From assembly GCF_905397395.1 (NCBI RefSeq), contig NZ_CAJPVH010000013.1:49974-113973 (forward strand): a stretch of 64,000 nt of DNA, given 5' to 3'. The stretch is from Cupriavidus campinensis (GTDB lineage Bacteria > Pseudomonadota > Gammaproteobacteria > Burkholderiales > Burkholderiaceae). Positions 25,910 to 36,183 of this stretch are shown piece after piece (position 1 is the first letter of the stretch; each line of letters opens with the position of its first letter). Under the pieces are notes generated by a model, which worked only from the letters and a program-made list of their open reading frames with translations, had not been told where the DNA came from and did not search any database. The position numbers and the translations under genes are program-made.

Positions 25910-27490
25910 ATGACATTTGCCTCATCCGCACACCCACTGGCCCGCCGGGCCATCTGCATCGGCCTCAGCGCCTTGTTGGTCGCCTGCGGAGGCGGCGGGA
26001 GCGACGAGCCAGTGGCCCCGCCGGCCCAACCGGGCACCCCGGCGCAGGTGGATCCCGGCGCCGCGCCGGTGCCTGCCCCAGCGCCCCAGCCAACCCCCAC
26101 CCCAGCCCCGACACCGGCCCCAGGCCCGACACCTGCCGGGGACCCGCCTGCTGAAGTCGCGCCCGATGTCCCCGTGCTGCCCGACCCGCAGGCGGCCCTG
26201 AAGGCCGAAGCGCGCATCTATGCGAAGTCGCTGTGGAAGTCCATCGAGGCGATGGAGACCAAGCCAGCGTTCCCGTCGAACAAGGCCTGCGTCAATGCCG
26301 AGAACAAGATGAACGCGGTCAACTGGATGTTCATCGGCGAGCTTGCGTCGTATATCTCGAACCTGGTGGCCGCGCGGGACCTTGGCCTGATTGCACCGGA
26401 AGACGCCAGCCAGCGCATGGCGCGCATGCTGCCCGCCATCGCCGTGCTGCAGCAGCAGGCCAGGGACAAGGGCGCGCCGGGCGGATTGTTCCTCGGCTCG
26501 CTCAACAGCACCACGGGCGTGCCGGACGGCGACGTGGGCGTCATCGAGAATGCCTGGGTGGCCACCGGCCTGGCCATGGCCAAGCAGGCCTTCCCGGAAC
26601 TCGCCGCGCAGGCGGGCGCCATCCTCGCCCAGATGCGCTTCGACACCATGCTGCACCCGACGAAGCAGCAGTTCTACATCAACTACAACCCCGCCACGCA
26701 GCAGAACTCGGGGAGCACCTATGACCTGATGAGCGAGACGCGGCTGATCAGCTATGCGGCGATTGCGCTGGGCAATGTGCCGCGCAGCCAGTACTTCCAC
26801 CTCGACCGCGTGCCGGAATGGGCCGAGCGCAGCATCGACCAGTCGAAGTACCGCACCTATGAAGGCGTGCGCGTCTACGAGGCCTCGCGCAGCTTCGGGG
26901 GGCAGTCCTTCATCCCGACCTGGGGCGGCTCCGTATTCGAGACATTTGCCGTGCCAATCATGATCAACGAGCAGAAATGGGGTACCAACAGCTGGGCACG
27001 TTCGCATCCGAACATGGCCAAGGCGCAGATCCAGTACGGGCTCGACCAGTTCGGCTACTGGGGCTTCTCGCCCGCCACCATTCCGGCCACGGGCGGGTAC
27101 ACCGAGTACGGCGCGCCGCCGCTGTCCGTGGCGGGCGGCTACCGCCCGGTGGGGCAGCGTGAATCCACCCGTGCCGGCCCGGTGGTATCGCCCTATTCCG
27201 TGTTGTCGCTGATCGAATACGAGCCCGAGGCCGTGATGGACGCCATGCGCAAGCTGATCACCAACTTCCCCGCACTGGACCACCCGACCTATGGGCTGAT
27301 GGACAGTGTCGACGTGCAGACCGGCATTGTGTCCAACTGCGCGCTCTACCTCGACAATTCGCTGGCGCTCGGCGCCGTGGCCAACTATCTGACCGATGGC
27401 AAGCTGCGTGGCTACGTGGACAAGGAATGGGGCCACATCCTCCAGCCGCTGCTGGAGATCGAGGAATTCAGCATCCCGGCGCAGCCCTAG
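25910..27490 (+). CDS. Glycoamylase-like (PF10091/COG5368) lipoprotein, copy 2
   Basis: A 526-residue paralogue of the preceding gene. The start ATG at 25910 gives MTFASSAHPLARRAICIGLSALLVAC, with the lipidated Cys at residue 26. The Pro/Ala/Thr linker (about 40-90, with many PTP/APTP units) is longer in repeats than in copy 1. The catalytic-domain landmarks are all kept: GDVGVIENAWVATGLAMAKQAFP, LMSETRLISYAAIALG, GGSVFETFAVPIMI, YWGFSPATIPATGGYTEYG. The two C-termini are almost identical (GKLRGYVDKEWGH...EIEEFSIPAQ), which suggests recent duplication or gene conversion. Convergent aceA follows after a shared terminator. Confidence 0.78.
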   Translation: MTFASSAHPLARRAICIGLSALLVACGGGGSDEPVAPPAQPGTPAQVDPGAAPVPAPAPQPTPTPAPTPAPGPTPAGDPPAEVAPDVPVLPDPQAALKAEARIYAKSLWKSIEAMETKPAFPSNKACVNAENKMNAVNWMFIGELASYISNLVAARDLGLIAPEDASQRMARMLPAIAVLQQQARDKGAPGGLFLGSLNSTTGVPDGDVGVIENAWVATGLAMAKQAFPELAAQAGAILAQMRFDTMLHPTKQQFYINYNPATQQNSGSTYDLMSETRLISYAAIALGNVPRSQYFHLDRVPEWAERSIDQSKYRTYEGVRVYEASRSFGGQSFIPTWGGSVFETFAVPIMINEQKWGTNSWARSHPNMAKAQIQYGLDQFGYWGFSPATIPATGGYTEYGAPPLSVAGGYRPVGQRESTRAGPVVSPYSVLSLIEYEPEAVMDAMRKLITNFPALDHPTYGLMDSVDVQTGIVSNCALYLDNSLALGAVANYLTDGKLRGYVDKEWGHILQPLLEIEEFSIPAQP

Positions 27491-27520
27491 TCCGGCAGCC
27501 CTACCCCGTCGCCAATGAAA

Positions 27521-27558
27521 AACGCCGCGCCGTCCCCTACCGGACGGCGCGGCGTTTT
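27521..27558. terminator. Bidirectional terminator between lipoprotein copy 2 and aceA
   Basis: Arms AACGCCGCGCCGTCC and GGACGGCGCGGCGTT (15 bp, perfect) surround CCTACC, with A residues before and T residues after, so it serves both convergent genes. Confidence 0.95.
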
Positions 27559-27584
27559 ATCGCCTATCGACGACTAGCCGGGAA

Positions 27585-28880
<1,296 letters not shown>

Positions 28881-28984
28881 GTTCACTCTCCTGATGACAG
28901 ATGGTAGTTGGCGAAAATTCGGGTACTTGGCTTCGGATCTTGTGACACCCTGCGACGCCGGTTTTTGGCGTCTCAGGTCATGTG

Positions 28985-29013
28985 TCTTATATAAGAGTGT
29001 AGGGAAGCTTCCC
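28985..29013. promoter_or_regulatory. Two adjacent 12-bp palindromes upstream of aceA
   Basis: TCTTATATAAGA (28985-28996) and GGGAAGCTTCCC (29002-29013) are both perfect palindromes, 105-133 bases upstream of the aceA start. On the minus strand a TTGTTG/TACACT pair (18-base spacing) overlaps them. They are candidate operators for aceA. Confidence 0.5.
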
Positions 29014-29178
29014 GCGTCGCAACAAGCGCTCAATCATCGTCAGGCAGAGATTTTTATTCCTTATCAATCAATACGTTGCAAAATAAATTTCACGATGCGG
29101 CAAGCAATCTTCCATGATGAGAAATGACCGTTGTGCCGCGCACCCATGTATTTTTGCGCACCAAAACAGCTTTCCACA

Positions 29179-30186
29179 TCATGAAATATTGGCAGCCGAG
29201 GACGACACTCGCGCTTTTGCGAGGTCTGGCGACGCCGGCGCCCCCTCCAGATGGTCGACAAATTCGCTGACCATCGTCGCCATGCGGCGGGGCTGTGCCA
29301 GCGGCAGCCAGTGGTGGGCCTCCACCTGCCGGCGCCAGAGGTCGGCCACCCATTTGCCGAGGTTCTCGGTGAGTGCGGGACGCACGTAGCGGTCCAGCGT
29401 CGGCACGATGACCTGCACCGGTGCGTGGGCGCGGCGCTCGCGCGGGGCGCGCAGCCGGGCGCGGAAGTTGGCACGGTAGAGCCGCAGGCCCTGGATGCCA
29501 TCGGCGGTCTGCGTAGGATTGGGCGGCGCGAACAGCCCCTCGGTATGGCGCAGCCAGTGCGTCCAGCCGCGCCCGAGCCAGAGGCGCCAGTGCCACTCGG
29601 GCAGCTTGGGAATATGGAAGAAGACGATGTACCAGGAGGCCAGCGCCTGCCGCAGCGTGGCGCGCCGCTGCGCCCAGGTGCGCCGCCCCGGCGTGCGCAG
29701 CGCGCTGGCGGCATGGTCGAGGCACGGCCCCGAGCACGAGGTGAACGACGCGATGCGCCCGTGCAGGCGCGGGTCGGTCACGAATTCCCAGCCCTGGATC
29801 GATCCCCAGTCATGGCCAACCAGATGCACGCGCCGATCTGGCGCCACGGCGTCGATGACCGCGATGAAATCGTCGGCAAGGCGCTCCAGCCGGTAGTCGT
29901 CCACGCGCGGCGGCACGTCTGAGCCACCCGCGCCGCGCACGTCGTACGCAATCACATGGAAGCGGTCGGCCAGCGCCTGCGCCACGCCTTGCCAGACGTG
30001 GCTGTTGTCCGGGTAGCCGTGCACCAGCACCACCACCGGCCTGGCAGGATCGCCCCACGCCGTGGCGGCCAGGCGCACGGTGCCGGACTGGACGTGGAAG
30101 CGGCAGGCCGGATGCGGATAGGGATACGGCTGCGGCCCGTCTCGCTCTATCTCTCTATCTATATGAAGGGGATGGCTGGCTGGCAT
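29179..30186 (-). CDS. Alpha/beta hydrolase, epoxide-hydrolase-like
   Basis: A 335-residue hydrolase. The oxyanion-hole motif HGYP is at 56-59 and the nucleophile elbow GHDWGS carries Asp126, so it belongs to the Asp-nucleophile branch (epoxide hydrolase, haloalkane or fluoroacetate dehalogenase) and not the Ser esterases. Histidines in VEAHHWLPLAQP near the C-terminus are candidates for the catalytic base. The cap domain around 165-235 is Trp/Arg rich. A GGAG precedes the ATG, and a 24-base inverted repeat lies just upstream. The substrate is unknown. Confidence 0.85.
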   Translation of the reverse strand: MPASHPLHIDREIERDGPQPYPYPHPACRFHVQSGTVRLAATAWGDPARPVVVLVHGYPDNSHVWQGVAQALADRFHVIAYDVRGAGGSDVPPRVDDYRLERLADDFIAVIDAVAPDRRVHLVGHDWGSIQGWEFVTDPRLHGRIASFTSCSGPCLDHAASALRTPGRRTWAQRRATLRQALASWYIVFFHIPKLPEWHWRLWLGRGWTHWLRHTEGLFAPPNPTQTADGIQGLRLYRANFRARLRAPRERRAHAPVQVIVPTLDRYVRPALTENLGKWVADLWRRQVEAHHWLPLAQPRRMATMVSEFVDHLEGAPASPDLAKARVSSSAANIS

Positions 30187-30210
30187 CGGCGGCAGGCTCC
30201 GGGGATGGCG

Positions 30211-30234
30211 CGATGACAGCCGGTGCTGTCATCG
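30211..30234. promoter_or_regulatory. Inverted repeat upstream of the alpha/beta hydrolase
   Basis: CGATGACAGC and GCTGTCATCG are perfect 10-bp arms around CGGT, 25-48 bases upstream of the hydrolase start. It may be an operator, or the end of the transcript from the cyclotransferase-like gene, since no T-run follows on either strand. Confidence 0.5.
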
Positions 30235-30319
30235 TCGATCCATGCTACGCCGAACGCTGCAGCGCCGCGAGCCGTGCGGCGCTGTTTGAAACGTGACAAA
30301 AGCGGGACAAATTCGCGGA

Positions 30320-30736
30320 TCAGGCCACCACGCCGTCACGCGCCTTGCGGTAGGCCACCCAGTCGCCGCTGTCGATGCGGGCGAGCCCGGCCACGGCGGC
30401 GTCGGCCACCGGATACAGCAGGCATTCGATGGGGGCGCCGTTGCAGTCCACGATGCAGGATTCGCGCAGGAACAGCGTGGCCTGCCCCGGGTAGACTTCC
30501 TCGATTTCGTCGAGCACGGGCAGCAGCGCGTCGGGGATGTCGTAGAGATCGCCGGTGACCGGCCCGGCCGCCGCGTCCGGCACAAGGCCGGGATAGGTGC
30601 CGAAGTCATACAGCCGGCCCGCCAGCACGCCCGTGCCGATCAGCGTTGGCGCGGCAATGCCGTGGCGCGTGGCGGCGCGGTTCAGGTCGTTGACCTCGCC
30701 GGCACGCAGCGTGCCGTAGACGAAAACGCGGGGCAT
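30320..30736 (-). CDS. Gamma-glutamylcyclotransferase-like (AIG2/YtfP) protein
   Basis: A 138-residue protein of the GGCT fold. MPRVFVYGTLRAGEVND carries the family YGTLR-x-G loop at residues 7-12; the catalytic acid is probably the Glu in the VLDEIEEVYPG stretch. The ATG follows GAGGAGACG. Members release pyroglutamate from gamma-glutamyl amines or repair such groups. The real substrate here is unknown. It is likely monocistronic, 81 bases downstream of the LytTR regulator's end on the opposite side. Confidence 0.85.
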   Translation of the reverse strand: MPRVFVYGTLRAGEVNDLNRAATRHGIAAPTLIGTGVLAGRLYDFGTYPGLVPDAAAGPVTGDLYDIPDALLPVLDEIEEVYPGQATLFLRESCIVDCNGAPIECLLYPVADAAVAGLARIDSGDWVAYRKARDGVVA

Positions 30737-30817
30737 CGAAACGTCTCCTCAGGAAAATGGCCAGTCGCAAAGCGGCCATGGTAGAGGAAATATGGCGGAT
30801 TGCGGCGGCGTGCCGCC

Positions 30818-31633
30818 CTACATCTGCTTGAACAGGTGGGCGTACTGCCGCGCCACCGGCAGCACTTCCTCGCGGTCGCGCAGGCGCAGCGAGAGCCGGC
30901 CCAGCGACTGGGTGATCGCGCTCGCCACGCAGTCGATATTGACCACCGTGCCGCGATGAATCTGCCAGAAGCGGTCCGGGTCCAATTGCTGCGCCAGCTC
31001 GCGCAGGCTGGTGCGGATCAGCGCCTCGCCGCTGGTGGAGACCACGTTCACGTACTTGTCGGTGGCTTCGAGGTAGACCACTTCGTCCACGGGAATGATG
31101 CGGACCTCCTGCCCCACCAGCGCCTTGATGAAGCGCAAATACTGCCCAGCGGAACGCGCGGGGGTCTGGTTTTCGAGCGACTCGAGCCGGTGCAGCAGCT
31201 GCGCGAGCTTGTCCGCATCGACCATCGCGCCCACGTCGTGGGTCTCGTGGCTGCTGTCCCGGGCCTCCATGCGCGCCTTGAGCCGGCACACCGTGGCCTC
31301 CAGCCGCTCGCGCTGCACCGGCTTCAGCACGTAGTCCACGGCGGCGCGCTCGAAGGCTTCCAGCGCGAACTGGTCATAGGCGGTGACGAAGACCACCAGC
31401 GGCGGGTCGTCGAACTCGATCAGTTCGCGCGCCACGTCCATGCCGCTCATGCCGGGCATGCGGATGTCCAGGAAGGCCACGTCGGGCCGATGTTCGCGGG
31501 CGGCATCGAGCGCCGCCACGCCGTCATGGACCACGGCGACGATATTGGCCTCGGGCCAGAGGCCGGCCAGTTCGGACGCCAGCACGCGGGCCAGCAGCAC
31601 TTCGTCGTCAGCGATCAGCAGGGTCGGACTCAT
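30818..31633 (-). CDS. LytTR-family response regulator
   Basis: A 271-residue regulator. The receiver domain (about 1-120) has acidic pocket Asp9-Asp10, phospho-acceptor Asp56 in AFLDIRMPGMSG and the switch Lys in YVLKPVQ. The LytTR DNA-binding domain begins near residue 165 (FIKALVGQEVRIIPVDEVVYLEATDKYVNV) and ends in VLPVARQYAHLFKQM. The start is taken at the ATG 31633, directly after a hexamer repeat; no good Shine-Dalgarno is present. It follows the cognate LytS-type kinase gene, an AlgR/LytR-like arrangement. Its targets are not visible here. Confidence 0.9.
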   Translation of the reverse strand: MSPTLLIADDEVLLARVLASELAGLWPEANIVAVVHDGVAALDAAREHRPDVAFLDIRMPGMSGMDVARELIEFDDPPLVVFVTAYDQFALEAFERAAVDYVLKPVQRERLEATVCRLKARMEARDSSHETHDVGAMVDADKLAQLLHRLESLENQTPARSAGQYLRFIKALVGQEVRIIPVDEVVYLEATDKYVNVVSTSGEALIRTSLRELAQQLDPDRFWQIHRGTVVNIDCVASAITQSLGRLSLRLRDREEVLPVARQYAHLFKQM

Positions 31634-31637
31634 GGGG

Positions 31638-31673
31638 TCGAGGTCGAGGTCGAGGTCGGGGTCGGACTCGGGG
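31638..31673. repeat. Hexamer tandem repeat at the kinase/regulator junction
   Basis: TCGAGG three times and then TCGGGG, TCGGAC, TCGGGG fill the 53-base gap between the histidine kinase stop and the regulator start codon, replacing the usual ribosome-binding region. Confidence 0.75.
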
Positions 31674-31686
31674 AGGCAGAAGGGAA

Positions 31687-32871
31687 TCAGGAGCTGGACA
31701 CGGCAGGCGTGGCCATGGCCGGTGCACCGCCATGCGCGGGGGCGCGCACGGGTGCGAGCGTGGGATCGGTCCGCCGCACCAGCGGCAGCGTCACCCGCAC
31801 CACCACGCCGCGCGGGGTGTTTTCTTCCATCTGCATGCTGGCCGTGGCACCGAAGATCCGCGCCAGGCGCTCGCGCACATGGGTCAGGCCCATGCCCGAG
31901 CCCTTGCTGTGGCCCTGGCAGAAGCCCACGCCGGTATCGGCGATGATGACCTGCACGCTGCCGTCGCCGGCATCCCGGGCAGACAATGTGATCTTTCCGC
32001 CATTCATACACGGCTCGATGCCATGCGTCACCGCGTTCTCCACCAGCGGCTGGATCAGCATCGGCGGAATCTCGGCCTCGGCCAGCGCCGGCGGCAAATC
32101 AATCTGGAATGCGAGCCGCGCGCCAAAGCGCATGCCCTGGATATCGAGATAGCTGCGCAGCAGCTCGAACTCCTGCTTCAGCGTGCACTGCTCCGCCCGC
32201 GTGTGTTGCAGCGACATGCGCAGGAAGCCGATCAGCCGTTGCAGTAACTGCCGCGCCGCGCGCGGATCGGTGGCGATCAAGCCATCGAGGTTGGCCAGCG
32301 AGTTGAACAGGAAATGGGGTTCGATCTGCGCCTGCAGCGCCATCAACTGGGCGCGCACGAGCTGCTTTTCGGATTCCTCGCGCTGGAGCGCGTCCAGCGC
32401 GGCCTGGCGCTCCAGGTAGGCCAGCTTCTCGCGCGACCAGTAGAAATAGATCATGCTCGCCGATGCCAGCATGCCCACCACCAGGCACATGCGCAGCATG
32501 TCGCCCGCCTCCGCCTGCGACTTGATCGGCAGCCCCAGCAGCTCGCGCGTGGCCCAGCTGCCGAGCACCACGCCCAGCGGCACGGCCACCACGGCCAGGC
32601 ACATGAACGGCCAGCGGCGCGGGCGGTCGTTCCACCAGATCAGCACGCGCGGCACGTCGATAAAGATCCAGATCGACAGGCCGATCAACTGGCTATAGAG
32701 AAAGTTGTGCGCGAAGGTACCGCCCGTCTGGAAGCCGTAATTCAGGCTGACGGCGATCACCGTGTTCATGCAGAGCACGAACAGCAAGTCGCGGCCAAGG
32801 ATATTCAGCCGCGATGGCAGCGCGGTGGAGAGGCAGCGCTTCATGGGCGGCCGCTCGCGGGGCCGACGCAC
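31687..32871 (-). CDS. LytS/AlgZ-type sensor histidine kinase
   Basis: A membrane histidine kinase of up to 394 residues. Four hydrophobic segments (about 29-44, 58-78, 90-105, 128-145) are followed by a coiled coil (ALQREESEKQLVRAQLMALQ). The His_kinase motif QIEPHFLFNSLANL carries the phospho-acceptor His186. The ATPase domain has PPMLIQPLVENAVTHGI (N box) and IADTGVGF...GSGMGLTHVRERL (G boxes). The start is uncertain: GTG at 32871 or ATG at 32844. It has no extracellular sensor domain. It pairs with the downstream LytTR regulator. Confidence 0.9.
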   Translation of the reverse strand: MRRPRERPPMKRCLSTALPSRLNILGRDLLFVLCMNTVIAVSLNYGFQTGGTFAHNFLYSQLIGLSIWIFIDVPRVLIWWNDRPRRWPFMCLAVVAVPLGVVLGSWATRELLGLPIKSQAEAGDMLRMCLVVGMLASASMIYFYWSREKLAYLERQAALDALQREESEKQLVRAQLMALQAQIEPHFLFNSLANLDGLIATDPRAARQLLQRLIGFLRMSLQHTRAEQCTLKQEFELLRSYLDIQGMRFGARLAFQIDLPPALAEAEIPPMLIQPLVENAVTHGIEPCMNGGKITLSARDAGDGSVQVIIADTGVGFCQGHSKGSGMGLTHVRERLARIFGATASMQMEENTPRGVVVRVTLPLVRRTDPTLAPVRAPAHGGAPAMATPAVSSS

Positions 32872-33183
32872 CCATCCCCGGCATCATGGATTTGCCGCAT
32901 GGTCTTCCCTCCTCGTAGATTCACGGCAGTGGCCGCGTGGCATTCTGATGATGCACTGCAGCATGCATCCGCCTGTTATCGCAATTTGCTTAAAAGGCGG
33001 TCTGCGTGAGGGCACTTTACGCCGGACGCGGCGAGGAAGGAAGCACCGTGCGACGAAACGGCGGCACACGGCGCGAAGTGTGCGCCGGGACGACCGGCTG
33101 GGACGACCGGAAGGCGGGATCGGGCAAGGATCTGCCGCGGGCAACCCCCCGCGAACGGCCGTTTGAAAGCCGTCCGCGCAGGA
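32872..33183. other. Intergenic region between cysB end and histidine kinase start
   Basis: This 312-base stretch follows the cysB stop and contains the kinase promoter on the minus strand. A near-palindrome GATGCA-CTGCAGCA-TGCATC (32950-32969) lies about 80-100 bases upstream of the kinase start and could be an operator. No coding sequence or RNA gene was recognised. Confidence 0.45.
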
Positions 33184-34131
33184 TCAGGCGGCCAGCGCCG
33201 GGCGGTTGGCGCTCTCGGCCAGCGCCGTGGACACCGTATCGCGCGACAGATGCGGCGCGAACATATTGATGAACGCGTGCGCGTAGCCGCGCAGGTACGC
33301 GCCCCGCCGCACGGCCACGCTGGTCGTGTTCGGCTCGAACAGATGGTCGGCGGAGATCCGCACCAGGCCGGCGTCCTTGCGTGCGTCGTAGGCCATCGAG
33401 GCGATGATCCCCACGCCCAGGTCCAGTTCGGCGTAAGTCTTGATCACGTCGGCATCCATCGCCGTCAGCACGATTTCCGGCTGGAGACCGGCCTCGGCAA
33501 ACGCCCCGTCGATCTTGCGGCGCCCGGTAAAGCCGGCGTCGTAGGTGATGATCGGGAAATTGGCGATGTCCTCCAGCGTCGGCTCGGGCAGCCGCGTCAG
33601 CGGATGCTCGGGCGAGACCACCAGCACGTGCTGCCAGCTGTAGGCCTCGAACGAGGTCAGCCCGGCCTCGTTGGCCACGGCCTCCGTGGCGATGCCGATG
33701 TCGGCCTGCCCCGTCAGCAGCAATTCGACGATATGGGACGGCGACGCTTCCTGCAGCGCCAACGTCACGTGGGGGTATTCACGCCGGAAGCTCTGCACCA
33801 CCTTCGGCAGCGCGTAGCGTGCCTGCGTGTGCGTGGTAGCCACCGTCAGGCGGCCGGTATGGCGGCCCGCGAACTCGTCGCCGGCCTGGCGCAGGTTCTC
33901 GGCTTCGAGCAATAGCCGTTCGACGATGCGGACGATCTCGCGGCCCGGCTCGGTCAGCCCGGTGAGGCGCTTGCCGTAGCGTTCGAAGATCTCCACGCCG
34001 AGTTCTTCCTCGAGTTCGCGGATCTGGCGCGACACGCCTGGTTGTGACGTATAGAGCGCATTGGCCACTTCCGTCAGGTTGAACTGACGGCGCACCGCCT
34101 CGCGGATCGATCTCAGTTGCTGGAAGTTCAT
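33184..34131 (-). CDS. cysB: CysB-type LysR regulator of sulfur assimilation
   Basis: A 315-residue LysR protein. MNFQQLRSIREAVRRQFNLTEVANALYTSQPGVSRQIRELEEELGVEIFERYGKRLTGLT is a near-canonical CysB/Cbl N-terminus. The ligand domain keeps TTHTQARYALPKVV, the sulfate/O-acetylserine-binding region of CysB. It is the last gene of cysT-cysW-cysA-cysB, 39 bases after cysA, so it would be autoregulated with the operon. It probably also controls sbp and ssu genes in this island. Cbl is the alternative name; gene context favours CysB. Confidence 0.93.
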   Translation of the reverse strand: MNFQQLRSIREAVRRQFNLTEVANALYTSQPGVSRQIRELEEELGVEIFERYGKRLTGLTEPGREIVRIVERLLLEAENLRQAGDEFAGRHTGRLTVATTHTQARYALPKVVQSFRREYPHVTLALQEASPSHIVELLLTGQADIGIATEAVANEAGLTSFEAYSWQHVLVVSPEHPLTRLPEPTLEDIANFPIITYDAGFTGRRKIDGAFAEAGLQPEIVLTAMDADVIKTYAELDLGVGIIASMAYDARKDAGLVRISADHLFEPNTTSVAVRRGAYLRGYAHAFINMFAPHLSRDTVSTALAESANRPALAA

Positions 34132-34170
34132 GGGGGCGCTCCTGGGTCTGCTCTGTTTGTTGGGGGCGGA

Positions 34171-35253
34171 TCAGTTACGGGTGCCGGCCGTGAAGACGCG
34201 CAACTGGCGCGGACGCACCGCCAGCAACTCGCCCTCCCGGAACCCCGCGTGTCGGAAGCGTTCGAGCGGCAGCGCCACCTCGATCACGTCCTGGTTGTCC
34301 TCGCGCTCCAGTTCCAGCTGGGCCACCGGCCCCAGCGTCAGCGCGCGGCGCAGCGTGACGGCGATGCCATCGGTGCCCGGCGCGTAGCGCTCCACGTCCA
34401 GGTCATGCGGACGGACGTAGGCCACCGCGTCGCCGGCGGTCTCGTGGCCGCTGCCCACCACGGGCAGAATCGCCTCGCCGGTATGCAGCAGCCCGCCGGT
34501 ATCGCCCACTTCCAGCCGGCCATGGAACAGGTTCACATTGCCGAGGAAGCCGAACACGAACGGCGTGGCCGGATGGTTGTAGACCGCCTCGGGCGTGCCG
34601 GACTGCTCCACGCGGCCGTGGTTCATCAGCACCACCTGGTCGGCCACTTCCAGCGCCTCTTCCTGGTCGTGCGTGACGAATACGCTGGTCACGTGCAGTT
34701 CATCGTGCAGGCGGCGCAGCCAGCGGCGCAGTTCCTTGCGCACCTTGGCGTCCAGCGCGCCGAACGGTTCGTCGAGCAGCAGCACGCGCGGCTCAACGGC
34801 CAGCGCGCGGGCCAGCGCAATGCGCTGGCGCTGCCCGCCCGAGAGTTGCGCCGGATAGCGGTCGGCCAGCCAGTCGAGCTGCACCAGTTCCAGCAGCGAC
34901 TTCACCTTCTCGCGGATCTTCGCTTCCGAGGGCCGCTCGGCGCGCGGCTTCACGCGCAGGCCGAAGGCCACGTTCTCGAACACGCTCATATGCTTGAACA
35001 GCGCGTAATGCTGGAACACGAAGCCGACATTGCGCTGGCGCACGTGCTGCGCGGAGGCGTCCTGCCCGCCCAGCACCACCTGGCCAGCATCGGCGCGCTC
35101 CAGGCCGGCGATGATGCGCAGCAGCGTGGTCTTGCCGCAGCCCGAGGGGCCCAGCAGCGCGGTCAGCTCGCCTTCGTCGAAGTCGAGCGAGACGTTGTCC
35201 AGCGCGACGAAATCGCCGAAATGCTTCTGTACGTTCCTGACCTGAATGCTCAT
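34171..35253 (-). CDS. cysA: Sulfate/thiosulfate ABC transporter ATP-binding protein
   Basis: A 360-residue ATPase of the sulfate importer. It starts at [23 protein letters not shown], overlapping the cysW stop by 4 bases (ATGA). Walker A is GPSGCGKTT, the signature is [15 protein letters not shown], and Walker B is [13 protein letters not shown]-terminal OB-type regulatory domain (about 240-360) follows, as in CysA and other MOI-family ATPases. It acts at the inner membrane with CysT and CysW. Confidence 0.96.
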   Translation of the reverse strand: MSIQVRNVQKHFGDFVALDNVSLDFDEGELTALLGPSGCGKTTLLRIIAGLERADAGQVVLGGQDASAQHVRQRNVGFVFQHYALFKHMSVFENVAFGLRVKPRAERPSEAKIREKVKSLLELVQLDWLADRYPAQLSGGQRQRIALARALAVEPRVLLLDEPFGALDAKVRKELRRWLRRLHDELHVTSVFVTHDQEEALEVADQVVLMNHGRVEQSGTPEAVYNHPATPFVFGFLGNVNLFHGRLEVGDTGGLLHTGEAILPVVGSGHETAGDAVAYVRPHDLDVERYAPGTDGIAVTLRRALTLGPVAQLELEREDNQDVIEVALPLERFRHAGFREGELLAVRPRQLRVFTAGTRN

Positions 35254-36182
35254 GATGGCTGCCCTTGCAGTGTCGGCGCGGGGCGGCTCGCGCCCTCGTC
35301 CTGATGTTCCTTGCCGGCGCGAATTTCCACCAGCGTCTTGATGCCCAGCGTGACCAGCGCCAGCAGCGTCAGCAGCGACGCCACCGCGAACGCGGCCGCG
35401 AAGTTGTACTCGTTGTAAAGAATTTCCACGTGCAGCGGCATGGTGTTGGTCAGGCCGCGGATATGGCCCGAGACCACCGACACCGCGCCGAACTCGCCCA
35501 TCGCCCGCGCATTGCACAGGATCACGCCATACAGCAGGCCCCAGCGGATGTTCGGCAGCGTGATGTGCCGGAAGGTCTGCCAACCGGAGGCGCCCAGCAC
35601 GATGGCGGCCTCCTCCTCCTCGCTGCCCTGGGCCTGCATCAGCGGAATCAGCTCGCGCGCCACGAACGGGAAGGTGACGAAGATCGTCGCCAGCACGATG
35701 CCCGGCACCGCGAACATGATCTTGATGTCGTGCGCCTCCAGCCACGGGCCGAACCAGCCCTGCGCGCCAAACATCAGCACGTAGATCAGGCCCGAGATCA
35801 CCGGCGAGACCGAGAACGGCAGGTCGATCAGCGTGGTCAGCAGCTGCTTGCCCCGGAATTCGAACTTGGCGATGGCCCAGGCGGCGGCCACGCCGAACAC
35901 CACGTTGAGCGGCACGGCGATGGCGGCCACCAGCAGCGTGAGCTGGATCGCCGAGACGGCGTCCGGCTCCACCAGCGCGGCGAAGTAGGTATCGACGCCC
36001 TTCTTCAGCGCCTCATAGAACACCGAGGCCAGCGGGATAAACAGGAACAGGCCGAGGAACAGCACCGCCACCGTGATCAGCGTGTACCGTACCCACGGGG
36101 CTTCGCCGGTGGCGTCGTGGCGATGCGGGGCGCCGGGGTTGGCCCCTTGCGACGCGCCGAGTCGGGAAATTGCGCCGGCCAT
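35250..36182 (-). CDS. cysW: Sulfate ABC transporter permease CysW
   Basis: A 310-residue permease, starting at [13 protein letters not shown] (ATG 36182, with GGAGG upstream). Six membrane helices are traceable, and the EAA loop that docks on CysA reads [45 protein letters not shown] is typical of CysW. The start lies directly after the cysT stop. A His/Asp-containing hydrophilic leader of about 30 residues precedes the first helix. Confidence 0.95.
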   Translation of the reverse strand: MAGAISRLGASQGANPGAPHRHDATGEAPWVRYTLITVAVLFLGLFLFIPLASVFYEALKKGVDTYFAALVEPDAVSAIQLTLLVAAIAVPLNVVFGVAAAWAIAKFEFRGKQLLTTLIDLPFSVSPVISGLIYVLMFGAQGWFGPWLEAHDIKIMFAVPGIVLATIFVTFPFVARELIPLMQAQGSEEEEAAIVLGASGWQTFRHITLPNIRWGLLYGVILCNARAMGEFGAVSVVSGHIRGLTNTMPLHVEILYNEYNFAAAFAVASLLTLLALVTLGIKTLVEIRAGKEHQDEGASRPAPTLQGQPS

Positions 36183-36183
36183 G

